Positions 1-10,359 of a stretch of 64,000 bases of DNA are shown here, piece after piece. The notes beneath the pieces were generated by a model. That model saw only the letters and a list, made by a program, of their open reading frames with translations, was not told where the DNA came from and searched no databases. The stretch is from Cheilinus undulatus. Taxonomy: Eukaryota > Chordata > Actinopteri > Labriformes > Labridae. The number at the start of each line of letters is the position of its first letter. The stretch's first letter is position 1. The translations under genes were made by a program, and so were the position numbers. The stretch is taken from the NCBI RefSeq assembly GCF_018320785.1, contig NC_054867.1:23439855-23503854 (forward strand), in the 5' to 3' direction.

Positions 1-295
1 GAGCGAAAGTGATGATATGATCTCTGCATGTAAACAGAGAAACAAGCACATGTGAAAGGCTAGAGATGAGAGAAACACTGAAAAAGCAGAGAGCCTCAGA
101 AGTACAGTGTGTGACTTTCAGAGAAGATGACCACTAGATGTCACACTTAAGCACCAGTCTCTCTGACTAAAGGAACAGTGTGAAATATTTAGCCTAATAG
201 CATTTAGCAGAACAAAGTTTGCAAAAATAGAACATAGTATTTATAAGTAGGCCTAATCAAATTCATGTTTAATCTCCTGAATATATAAAATTGTT

Positions 296-928
296 TATTT
301 TTTTATTCAACTTTGATTACAAAGAAAGTCTGGCAGTTGCATTCATGTAATAACCACAATGCAAACATTACAGACTAAACAACATTTCATTTATCCAACA
401 GAGAAAAAGGTCAGAGGTCTAATCTGGGGGTAAATTATATATAGGCCCGTTTTAGAAGTGCGATGGCTTCTCTAGCTTTAACTAAAGCTATCTAAGCTAC
501 AGCACAGCACTGCCATTTGCTATCATTGCCATGGCTTTGTTTTCATTTTAGAAGTTGAGTATAGACCTGTTTTAGAAGTAGGTACACAAATGGGGTCTTG
601 CTTTAGCTTCAGCAGCTGTAGCTTAAGCTAGCATAGCAACACTATGTTATTATATAAGCCAATGTAGCTGAGTTGGATTTAGCAAGACTTAGCTAAAACT
701 AATGTAGCTATGAAAGCTACATAGACAACAGAGCTACCATTAGCTTTTTAGCTTATTTTATTTAGATATCCATGAGCTTCATGAGCTTTACCTTTATTTA
801 CATTAGCTACTTAATTCTGTTATCTACATAGCAGCTAATAGAGCTACATAAGGTGTCCTTGCTATGTAGTGTTTTCATGGAGGACAGGCTTTTTTACTGT
901 AAGTATGACTGTTTATTTGGCTTTATTA
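296..928 (+). repeat. AGCTTTAGC-rich dispersed repeat, copy 1
   Basis: The left flank carries a segment (about 300-360) around 'agttgcattcatgtaata', followed by 'cccgttttagaagt' and then about 400 bp crowded with variants of agctttagcta. It closes near 'gttttcatggagga' at about 870-890. The same ordered landmarks recur at 16975-17550 in the same orientation and at 3617-4278 inverted, so this is one dispersed family and not simple low complexity. I see no coding potential and no clear terminal inverted repeat. I do not recognise the family; it could be a non-autonomous DNA element or a satellite-like sequence that has been carried by one. Confidence 0.6.
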
Positions 929-960
929 GATTAGATTAGATTAGATTAGATTAGATTAGA
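926..960. repeat. (TTAGA)7 microsatellite
   Basis: There are seven perfect tandem TTAGA units. They sit directly against 'ttcaactttattgtcat', the usual arrangement for the tandem-repeat 3' tail of a minus-strand non-LTR retroelement. Confidence 0.9.
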
Positions 961-1330
961 TTCAACTTTATTGTCATCATTGCGCATGTCACAGACACAA
1001 AGTAACGAAATACAATTTGCATTCAACCAGACGTGCATAAGCAGTAATGATACAGTATATACAGTGCTAAAGGCATGAATGATATATAATAATATAGATA
1101 TAATATGTGTCTACATAAATATCTATTATGTATGTCAGGTATGTACAGGTTATAAACAGGTTATAACTATGACTATGATTTTACAGTACAGTGGTGCAAA
1201 TAGTGATAATTATTAAATAGTATGTACAGTATAAAACAGTAGTTATATACAGTAGTGCAATGATTGCATAAGAGGAAAAGGTAAAGAATGTAAAGTGTGT
1301 AGAGGTAGAATATGTTTTAGTACAAATATA
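961..1330 (-). mobile_element. LINE-type 3' end, minus strand
   Basis: Read on the minus strand, the sequence ends '...atgacaataaagttgaa' followed by (TCTAA)n, which is how fish non-LTR elements with short tandem tails end. The body is AT-rich with repeated 'acagtatatacagt'-like words. It has no readable reverse transcriptase frame, so this is a 5'-truncated 3'UTR remnant. The family is not assigned. Confidence 0.45.
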
Positions 1331-1457
1331 GTTGATAATCTGCTGTATTAATTTCTAAAATGTTAGACATTATAAAAACATTTAAACTCCTGCGAGGAAC
1401 TGTAACCACATCTCTTGCAAACACAGTAGTACCTCTTAACTCCTTGCAGTGCATTCA

Positions 1458-1768
1458 TTAACCCCTTAAAGCCTGAAAACAAAAATTATAGCCAGAAAAT
1501 TCTAATTTTTTGGAACTGTAATGTTTATTTCACTTTCTACTGAAATCCAAAAAATCCAAATTTCCATAAAATTTAACATATATTTTTGTTGTATCTCATT
1601 TGATACATTAGGTGTTTTTGGTAACTGATAATCCACTTGAGGGCATTTCTATCATTTTTCAGATTGTATTCAGAAGGGGTTTTTTTTGTAATTTGTGATC
1701 ATATTGATTAGATAGAGGTATCATTTAAGTATGCATCAAATATGATACAACAGGCTTTAAGGGGTTAA
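1458..1768. mobile_element. piggyBac-like MITE with TTAA target sites
   Basis: TTAACCCCTTAAAGCCTG at 1458-1475 is the exact reverse complement of 1751-1768. TTAA flanks both ends (1458-1461 and 1765-1768), and the element proper begins with CCC and ends with GGG. TTAA duplication with a CCC-starting terminal repeat is the piggyBac signature. The 303-bp interior is AT-rich and non-coding, so the copy is non-autonomous. The 18-bp perfect ends suggest it is not very old. Confidence 0.7.
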
Positions 1769-3104
1769 AGTCTGTTTTACAGCTAGCTAAAATCTCCCCA
1801 CAGGAGCTAATGTGTTAAAAGAAGTGATCATGTTGGCTCCAGCTGTGGTCTTAAAGTTGGACTTTGTAGTGTTTAAGGGGACCCTGCCAAGCCCTCAAAA
1901 CTATCAGTAATCACAGTTATAAAGTCACTTCCTGCTGCGCCCTGTGCCTCCTGTGCAAACAGACAGCATCCAGCAGAGACATGAAGGAAATCTGAATCGA
2001 GACACGGTGCATGGAGCGGAACAATTGGAGCATACATGTGCTCACTGAAGCGAGTGTGGGAGGAGGTACAGTACAGTACATGCTGTAATGTGTGTGTTTA
2101 CATTCTCATCTCTCACCATGAGTTTTTTTTCTTGACACTCATGCCACCTTGTGGCTAAAGGATGGAAGTGAATGCAACATATTAACAGGAGGAGTGGTCT
2201 GATGTGATCACATGATAACATCACTGTTTCTCACTGACCATAAGATGATCTTTTTCTTGAAACCTGATCCAATCTGCAAGGGGGTGGTAATTTTTCTGAG
2301 CACATGAGCAGAATGGCTCACAGAAAGGGAATGTCTCTCTGTACACTCATCTGGTCCAGAAGGAAATTTATCAGCAAGCCGTAGATGGAAAATTTGCAGC
2401 AGGCGTTCACAATCGCCTGTAGAGAAAATCCACCATGAGGCTGAACTTTGTGAATCAAAGGGAAATAACTTTACATCTGTAGGAAAGTTTGGTTCTTAAT
2501 TTTCTGTATGCATTGAAAAGCCACTGTGTTTGAATATATCATTTTTGAATTATTTCATAAATTCCTGATTTCTATCTATTAGACTGGCACAATTATATAG
2601 ACACACCATGTAACTTTATTCCCTTAGGATTTTTCTCAACCTAGGAGAGTCCGTTTTGGATTCTAATGAAATGTCTTAAGTATTATTCGGCACAGCTGAA
2701 AGCCATGCAGCTGTCACTGTTGGGAAGCCCACTACAGAATCTGCTAGAATGCCTGTTGGCTGCTTCAAAAAGATATCCAGAGTAAGTGGATTATGCTTTC
2801 TTTAGATATTTGGTTCAGCTTAGTGAAACAACTACACATTCAGAAAGAAATCCAAATCTTGAAATAGTTAATTCTTGAACAAGATTTTCAGTCAGCCGCT
2901 AATGATGAAGGGTTCAATCAAAGGGCAAGACAGGCAGTCACAGCACAGTGTTTGTTAGTTGGTAATCAGAAATTCACAGACTTTAAAGCCATTAGGTATC
3001 ACACAGATGTTCCCTGGTTTTAAACAATACTTTCCAAAAAGGTCATGGGTTATTACACAGGTATATAGTTAAACACAGAGGTGGTTTAAAGGAACAATGA
3101 GAGA
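1769..3104. other. Gene-free stretch, no recognised content
   Basis: No frame in this interval resembles a known protein and no tandem or inverted repeat stands out. A short 'gtacagtacagtacatgctgta' run occurs near 2066. The longest minus-strand frame (2042-2224, 60 codons) has no family features. Confidence 0.5.
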
Positions 3105-3610
3105 AAAGGTCTGGGTTTTATTATTAACCCTGAGAAATGGACAGATATAAGCAGTTTACCAATATAGCCTCACAACTATAGAGAGATTTTTAATGGGGAA
3201 AAACTGTGTCCAATTTTTTATAACACCAAAACAAACATCCACAGATCCCTGTGAACAATCTATACATATCTTCTGGGGCTGCCCTGTTCTTAAACCTGCT
3301 TAGTCAAAGAAGATTGTTGCCATTATGCTGGAGCACTTGCTTAACCTTCTGCTCAGGGAACATGTATTTTCTAAAAGTGGCAGATACCTCCTAAAAATCT
3401 TTATGATGGTAAGTGAAAAGGCCAGTAAGAGGTGATGGCCATGTAAGGAACCACCCACTGTTTATCAGTGGGCAAACATAGTTAAAATGTCTGACATAAC
3501 AAAACACTTTAATCTAAGACTGCAGAAGGATAAATCTGAGAATCTCTAAGACACCCCCTCTGTCAGGAAGGAAATTCATGCTAAAACCTGACTGAAAAAA
3601 ACGATTACAA
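3105..3610 (+). mobile_element. L1-type LINE, ORF2 C-terminal remnant
   Basis: Around 3250-3590 the + strand translates to a decayed C-terminal segment of an L1-type ORF2 protein. It contains 'HIFWGCPVLKP', later 'RYLLKIF' and 'SEKASKR', then 'EPPTVYQWANIVKMSDIT'. The order (H-I-F-W-x-C-P, then a K-A-x-x-R/W block, then P-P-T-x-x-x-W) is typical of the region after the reverse transcriptase in L1 clades. At least two in-frame stops (one after 'KPA', one after 'ASKR') show that it is dead. No 5' part or poly-A tail is clear. Confidence 0.6.
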
Positions 3611-3616
3611 ACTGTT

Positions 3617-4278
3617 TAATAAAGCAGACTAACCAGTCTACTTACAGGAAAACAGCTCATCCTCCATGAAAACACTGTGATGCAGCTAAAATAGCTAATG
3701 CTAAAGCTATTGAAGCAACACTCTTTTTTCCTTTCTTTTTAATCTACATTTTTTGGGGGCTTTTTATGAGATTGGGGGAGAGACCTTATACCGACCTAAC
3801 AACTGGGCCATCTGCACCACCTCAAAGCTACATGGGCTACCTAAGCAACGTAACTAAAGAGAGTACACCTTTTAGAGCATTGCAAATCTCTTAAACCCAT
3901 TTTTATTCACGTAAAGTATGGCTATACCTCGAGCTAAAGAAGTTAGCTTATGCTACATTTGCTAAAGCTCACTTAGCTTGGTTACCTATGTGGTGAACTA
4001 GTTAGCATTAGCTATGTTTGCTAAAGCTCACATTGATAAAACTAAACCAATGTAGCCACAGTGGTATGCATAGTAACATTAACTACGTAGCTAACCTAGC
4101 TGTATTAGCTTTAGCAAAAGTAACTGTTTGCATAACTAGTTTATAATTCAAAATCAGATTACACCTTGGACCTTGTTTTGTGATTTATTTAGGAAATTCT
4201 GCTTATTCTGTAATGTTTGCGATATAGTTATTACATCAATGCAACTATGAGACTTTGTTTATGCATAAAGTTGAGTAA
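3617..4278 (-). repeat. AGCTTTAGC-rich dispersed repeat, copy 3 (inverted)
   Basis: Read in reverse, this matches copies 1 and 2 end to end. 'tcatcctccatgaaaacact' at 3659 is the complement of the 'gttttcatggagga' landmark, the middle is agctttagcta-rich, and 'ctgtaatgtttgcgatatag' near 4210 onwards is the complement of the left landmark (cattacag and ttgcattcatgtaata). It has no coding content. Confidence 0.6.
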
Positions 4279-6980
4279 AAAAAAAAAATCTAAAACGGGA
4301 AACACGTTGTACTGGCAAATTGCATCACTTCCATCCTGACAGTCTCACAGTACTGGTCTGCAGGAGGAGGTGTCTGAGAGCTGCAGTCTGCTGTCAGACC
4401 TCTCTTAAAATGGGGCACAGAGGTAACAACCTTGATTTGATAAACCGTGACCAATGGAAACAATGTTGACATTGTGGTAGTCTCTGCTGATCCACTTGTA
4501 GGCCCCCTAAGCTGTTATTGCTATTGTTTCATAGTAGTATTTGTGTCTTGTGTAGCTGTATGGAGCACAACTGTCATTTACTCTTTCCTTTTAACTGTTC
4601 ATTTATATTTGCTTAATTTCTAATTAACTATTTACTCTAAAAGTGCTGGTTTTACCCAGTTTACATTAATTTCTATTTGTAAATAATGAAAAGAAAGACA
4701 AAGCTGAATTTCTGTAAAATGTGGGACATATAACCAAGGTTCCTACAGGAAAAATGTCTACATTTCTAATATTTTATTATTTTTTGTTTATGTCTGCAGC
4801 TTGTGTCAGTGCTGATAAGCAAATGTTAGAGAGAGACAGGAAAAACTAAGGTAAGCACACCTGTTAAACAGCATGTTAGCTTTGCCATTCTAAGCCTGCT
4901 TGCAGCTTTAAACAGTTTTGCTGAGTTTATAATGATGCCATGTCTTTTGTTTGGGGCTCCCCTTCCTTTCTTAATGGGCTTTTTAGGTTACGAAAGTGTC
5001 TTAATTTGGGTGGGGCATGACTGACAGTATTCCTCTTTTTTTTAAGAATACTATAGTTACTCTGAGAAAACTGTTCCCACTTCCTGAAATTGAGCTCATC
5101 TTTTGTGTCTGCATGACTCTTCTCTTACAGTTCTTACTCACTGCTTCTTTTATGTCTGCCTGTGAAATGTCTTTGTGCTGGAAATGGACCTGACATCTCG
5201 CAGAGAAAATGTCTCTGAGATGACACATTTCGCTCACCTCTGATGTGTGAATACTACACTTTGGAAACACCTGGATTGTGGCCATTAAATGACCATTTAG
5301 ATCACATTTTAATGTTACAGCAGTCAGCCTCTCTGGGTGAGTCAGTAAGGGAGTGATCGAAAGAGGAAGGGAGGATGTAAGGAAGAAATGATATTACAAT
5401 GTATCACAACTGCATTTCTGCATTCCCTCTTGTGTCTACCAGACTTCACACAGATATGCATATGCAAAAATTCAAATACAAGCTGTGACCAAAGTACATA
5501 AAAAATTCTCGCTCTGCAATGCAGTCTAGTGAAAAGACCCCAAAGAGAAAGGAGGAGGGAAGTGCAGTTCATTCAAGGCCACATTTGGCTGCCAGCCACA
5601 AGACTCTCACAGTTGTCCAAGATTTGTGAAGCACATAAACTCCTATAGTTGTTTCCAGATTCCTGCTGAGTTACTATGACTCACAGAATCCAGCTTCCCA
5701 CTTTTCCCCTTCTTTTTGTCCAGTTATAATTTAAAAGGTGTGGGATTCAGATTCAGATAATGGCAAGTAGGAAAGTAAAATTTGGAGGGATATCATCCAT
5801 CAATCTTCTCATTGTTTAAACAGTTTTAAAAATCTGTTTTATTTTTTATTTGAAAGCAAGGTTTCATACTAGATCAAAGTTTAACTTATTAGTCAGAGCA
5901 CTTCTCTGTTCTTTTTTCAGTTTCTCTCAGGTTTCAGATCCAGGCAAAAGAGGAAGCACGTTACCAACACAAATTCTGGCAAACAAGACGCTGTCATGAG
6001 GAGTGAGTCATGCAGATTTAACTCCTTCCTCTTTATATGTGACCATCCTCATCCTGGGCCTATCAGTGTTTCCTTAACCTTCTCTTTGCTTGTTGCCCTC
6101 CCCAGTTCTTTATATTGAGTATATTATGAAAGATAAACTGGCAGCGAGGTGTTGGTGTAAAGTGTGAGATCAGAGTAATTTGATCACCTTGAAGGTGAGG
6201 TAAGATCAGAAAAGAATAGACCGAGTCCATGAAGCTCAGGAGGGCGTCTGAGCCTTTGCCAGTGTTCCTTGGCGGGTAGTTCATGTGGCTTTGTTATCCG
6301 TTCACTGTTACCCGGAGTGAAAATCCTCTTTGAATACAATCTCAGCTTCTATTAAACCCACTGTACATAAACCTGCCTGGGGTCATGTCTGATCAGAGCG
6401 TACTGCAGCTGGTTTTTTGGGAAAAGGAGAAAGTTCTTTGCATTTTACTGAGTTTTGTCGTCTCCCTAGTGTTAGGCTCTGTGCTGTTAAGTCTGGCTGA
6501 TGCAGAAGAAAACACATGACTATGCGGTGAGTAATATTATTCCTGAGATCAATAATAAAAGAGCTATTAAAGGTCTGGTACCACACCTGATCAGGCTTTA
6601 TAGCTGATTGTTTAACAGATCAGGTTTATGTAGATAATCATCTGTATGTCTGATAAATGAGGGCAGCTTTTCTTTCCTTTTGATTGTATTTTGAACAAAG
6701 TGTTATTGGCTTACTTTTGTTCTCCTCTGCTAATCTTTCTCAGGTCTTCTGGGTGTATTTGAAGCTTCGATGTTCTTAGGTTTTATTTTACAGTATGGCA
6801 GGTTTCATTGTTGATACTTTCTACTCTTTTGTTTGTGTTGAACTGTTTTTGTTTTATCTGTTGATTGGCTCAGTTTTTTCACACTTTTATTTTTAATTTC
6901 TCAGCAAGTGCAAAGTGTCTAATTTGAGTTATTCTGGAGACAATCTAATGTTATTTATTGACTGTTTTGATTCTAATGCA
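4279..6980. other. Gene-free stretch, no recognised content
   Basis: This is AT-rich intergenic sequence. The open frames here (for example 5001-5285 on the minus strand, 94 codons) have neither family motifs nor plausible splice partners. Splice-like words exist (ctgcag near 4796 and aggtaag near 4850) but they do not bound a convincing coding exon. Confidence 0.45.
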
Positions 6981-7557
6981 GCCACTTTATTAGGTACACC
7001 TTGCTAGCATCGGATTGGACCCCCTCTTGCCTTGCGGCTGTGTTGGCTCTCCTGTTCCACCACATCCCAAAGGTGCTCTATTGGACTGAGATCTGGTGAC
7101 TGTGGAGGCCACTGGAGTACAGTGAACTCATTGTTTTGTTCAAGAAACCAGGTGGTGATGATTTGAGCTTTGTGACATGGTGCATTATCCTGCTGGAATT
7201 GGCCATCAAATGATTGGTACACTGTGGTCATAAATGGATAGACAAGGTCCAGCAATACTCAGGTTGGCTGTTGGCATTTGAACGATGCTCATTTGGTACT
7301 AAGGAGCCCAAAGTGTACCTCGAAAATATCCCCCACACGATGACACCACCACCAGCAGCCTGAATCTTTGATACAAGGCAGGACGCTTTCATGTTGTTTA
7401 CATCAAATTCTAAGCCTGCGCCTTGAACCTCAGCAAGTCGTCTTGACCACATCTACATGCCTAAATGCATTAAGTTGCTGCCATGTGATTGGCTGATTAG
7501 CTATTTGTGTTAACAAGCAATTGAACAGGTGTACCTAATAAAGTGGCCGGTGAGTGT
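6981..7557 (-). mobile_element. Internally deleted Tc1-like transposon
   Basis: A 19-bp perfect terminal inverted repeat, CACTTTATTAGGTACACCT, lies at 6983-7001 and inverted at 7527-7545. On the minus strand between the ends are pieces of a Tc1 transposase: 'AGGGVIVWG' (7338-7364), the second catalytic-Asp block 'QQDNAPCHKA' (about 7170-7200) and the third block 'SPDLSPIEHLWD' (about 7062-7097). The DNA-binding domain and first catalytic block are missing, so about 0.6 kb remains where members of this family are normally about 1.3 kb. The left end also seems to lack the outer 13 bp or so that is present on the right. Dead element. Confidence 0.85.
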
Positions 7558-8057
7558 ATATTTGGGTCTATTTTGGCCCCTCCTGTGTACAAAGTGGGAT
7601 GACTTCTCTTTGCTGATTTTTTTCATTGCCTACAGGAATATTGTTTCTACTTTTGTGTGAGACACAAAAAGACTCAATCCCACCATAGCCCTTGCCTGTC
7701 CCACTTAGCAATACTTCTATGTTTTGCATGTTCACATCTGGTGATGGGATATCCTAACCTGACATGCCAGATGGATTTGTTTCACACATCCATGTGGGAA
7801 AGCTTCAATAGGAAACATTTGAGAAAAGGCAGAGGCTTTGAAAAATCCTCAGAGTATGATTGGGTGAACATTCTGTCTGTCACATCTCTACGGGCCAATC
7901 AGAGCAAGGATTTTCCAGATGCACACTCCAAACCAAGTGTTATGGCAAATCTCCCAGAGTGCCTTGCACATCATTGTCAAGAGTTGAAATTACACAATCT
8001 AATTTCATGAATGTAAACTTAAAAAGTAAGGCAATTTGTGTTTGTTACATTATTTCT
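7558..8057. other. Gene-free stretch with a dispersed-repeat seed
   Basis: A + strand frame of 117 codons at 7657-8010 has no family features. The words 'aacctgacatgccagat' near 7756 recur near 63105, which suggests an unnamed dispersed repeat. Confidence 0.35.
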
Positions 8058-9069
8058 TTGTTGTAACAATGCTTCTTGGCAATAAATTGTATACCATTGG
8101 AAAGCCTCTTTATTACCCTTTTAAATGGTGCCACATTTGTAAGGAACAAGCATTTGTGGGATGAGCAGCAGAGCTGAGTATGTGGGTTGCGCCCATGAAA
8201 AATGTGCCAAATCTTCTCTGCCAATGCCAAACAGCTTATTCTGCCATTGACTCTTGTTTGGTGTTTGGTGGATTGGATGATTGAAGTTTGAAGAAACAAG
8301 ACATATTGACAATTTAATAATTTATTCATTTAACAAACAGGAGCCTCAGTAGCGTGTGGAAGAACAATACACAGCCACAACAGCCTGGCTCCTCCTCCTC
8401 ATGCTGGTCACACACTGCTGTGGGATGGTATCCCATTCTTCAACCAGCATTTGTTGCAAGTCAGCCAACGTGGTTGTGTTGGTCACTCTGGCACGAACAG
8501 CACACCCAAGCTGATCCCACAAGTGTTCAATGGGGTTAAGGTCAGGACTGCTGACAGGCCATTCCATCCTCTCCACTCCCAAATTCTGGAGGTAGTCTCT
8601 GATAAACCCCGGTCTGTGGGGGCGAGTGTTGCCATCTTGGTAGAAAGAGTTCAGTCCCAGACTGTAGAAATATGGGATTGTCACTGGTTGCAGAATATCA
8701 TCCCAATATCTCTCTGCATTGAGATTGCTTCCAAAGATGACAAACCTCATTAGGGAGATGCTGCCCCACACCATCACACTGCCTCCGCCAAAGGGTGTTA
8801 CTTTATCCCTGGAGCAACTAGTATAGCATCTTCACACTTCACAATCCAACAGCCTTAGGCAGAATCTGGACTCATGGCTGAACATAACGGGTGCCAATCA
8901 GGCACCCAATTTTCAGCACCTAGGGGCACCAGAAGCTGAAAACAAGAGCCCAACAAATATTTTCCATAGGCACAACCCACATATTCAGCTCTGCTGCTCA
9001 TCCTGCATGTACCTTACAAATGTGGCACCCTTTTAAAGGGAAATAAACCAAGAAGCTTTGTTACAACAA
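8058..9069 (-). mobile_element. Tc1-like transposon with long inverted repeats
   Basis: 8058-8205 and 8955-9069 are imperfect inverted repeats of more than 100 bp. Shared blocks include ttgttgtaacaa, gcttcttgg, acccttttaaa, tgccacatttgtaagg and 'ggatgagcagcagagctga'. Between them the minus strand encodes a Tc1-family transposase C-terminal half at 8346-8777. It holds 'MMVWGSIS', a degenerate second catalytic block 'FYQDGNTRPH' and 'SPDLNPIEHLWDQLG' as third block. The DNA-binding domain and the first catalytic block are absent. Tc1 relatives with long direct/inverted repeat ends are known in fish; the subfamily is not named here. Confidence 0.75.
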
Positions 9070-9179
9070 TCAAATAATCTACCAAACATAAATGTCCTTA
9101 CTATTTGTGCTTCGTTTTATTAAACTGTCCTTTTGAAAGTGTTAAATATTTTATATGACTAGAGCTGCAGAAACTCTTG

Positions 9180-9400
9180 GAAATCTGTGGCAAGGTAGGT
9201 TACATAGCTAAATAGAAAGCTAATAAAGCTAGCGTTAGCGTCATTAGTCATTAGCGTCATTAGCGTCGTTAGATTATGCTGCATTTGGTAAAGATAGACA
9301 TAATTTAGAAGTACTTATGTCACAGTGTCTCACTTTAGCTTTGTTAGCTTTAGCTAAGGCCATTGGCTAATGTGGCTTTGTTTAGGAATAAAGTTAAATT
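9180..9400. repeat. Partial AGCTTTAGC-rich repeat
   Basis: A short tract dense in tagctttgttagctttagc words, preceded by 'tttagaagtactt', resembles the core of the family at 296-928. The diagnostic end landmarks are missing, so it may be a fragment. 'cattagcgt' repeats in tandem near 9240-9270. Confidence 0.35.
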
Positions 9401-10256
9401 GGAAAAAAAAAAAGTCTGCAGTTGGACCCCTCTCAACTGCACGTAATAAAATTGCTGCATTAGATTTTCTGTTCACCATGTCCTCCTCTGCTCTGTGGTC
9501 TGTTCTGTGAATATGTTGAGCAGCAGGAACCACTGATATGAAGTTAAATTGTCTTTGCAGCATCTTAAAACAGTATCCGTTGCTTTCTCTGTGTCATTCT
9601 TGTCGAATTGTCTCCTAATTTTCAGGAGTAGATGTGTAGAAACTGCAATACAGTCATGAGCAGTGACGTCAGTCTGTATATCGGTAAACCAATCTCTATT
9701 CATTTCCGCCGTAACAGAGTCAGTGCCATAGCTGCTGTATCTCACTTTCTATTTGTCTAGATAGCAAAGTAGGAGAATTCTGTTTATTTTGGGCCTGGCT
9801 GACCACAAACACAGAAACTATGCAGCAAATGGCAGACATTAAACCTTTTATGGGCAAACCAGAGGAATTTGGTTGCATGGCTACAAAATCAAGCTCATTT
9901 TGAAGAGAAAAATCAACTCTTTAAGTCTTCTTTCAATGCCAGCTAAATAAATTTACCTCTGACACAGATCTAAGGTTGCTGTTCTTTTTTTTTGTAAACT
10001 GTGGTTTATGTGTTTTCCAGGTTTCAGCCAAATACTCATTTCCTGATGTTGATCAACTTAAAATGTTTTCATGTGTTTTCACAACAGAAAAACGGCCTCC
10101 TGGTTTCCCTGGAGACAGAAAACACCCTGTAGGTCACAAAAAAGAGAACACGCGGGTGAATACGAGCAGCAGGGAGGAGGAGGGGAGGCTGCTGGGGCGA
10201 TGTTGAAGTGGGCAGGGTCTGAGAGAGCAGCTGTAATTGAGGGAGAGAAGCAGGAG

Positions 10257-10262
10257 TATAAG
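10257..10262 (+). promoter_or_regulatory. TATA-like box of the keratin gene
   Basis: TATAAG lies 103 bp upstream of the keratin ATG, which would put transcription start near 10285-10295 with a 5'UTR of about 70 nt. No other ATG occurs between that point and 10360. The stretch upstream (10140-10250) is purine-rich with 'gggcaggg'. Confidence 0.5.
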
Positions 10263-10359
10263 TTCCCCCACTTCTCACTGCCAGCGTCACTTTCTCAGCC
10301 GGCCTGTTGTGAGCCTCCACATCTCATTTTTTAAATCTCATTCGCTGAACTTCACCAAC

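Noticed and set aside
926-960. Telomere-like repeat
   Set aside because: The unit is TTAGA, not TTAGGG, and its position fits a LINE tail.
7657-8010. 117-codon + strand frame as a gene
   Set aside because: No domain, no splice sites, bounded by two transposons, and part of it recurs elsewhere in the window.
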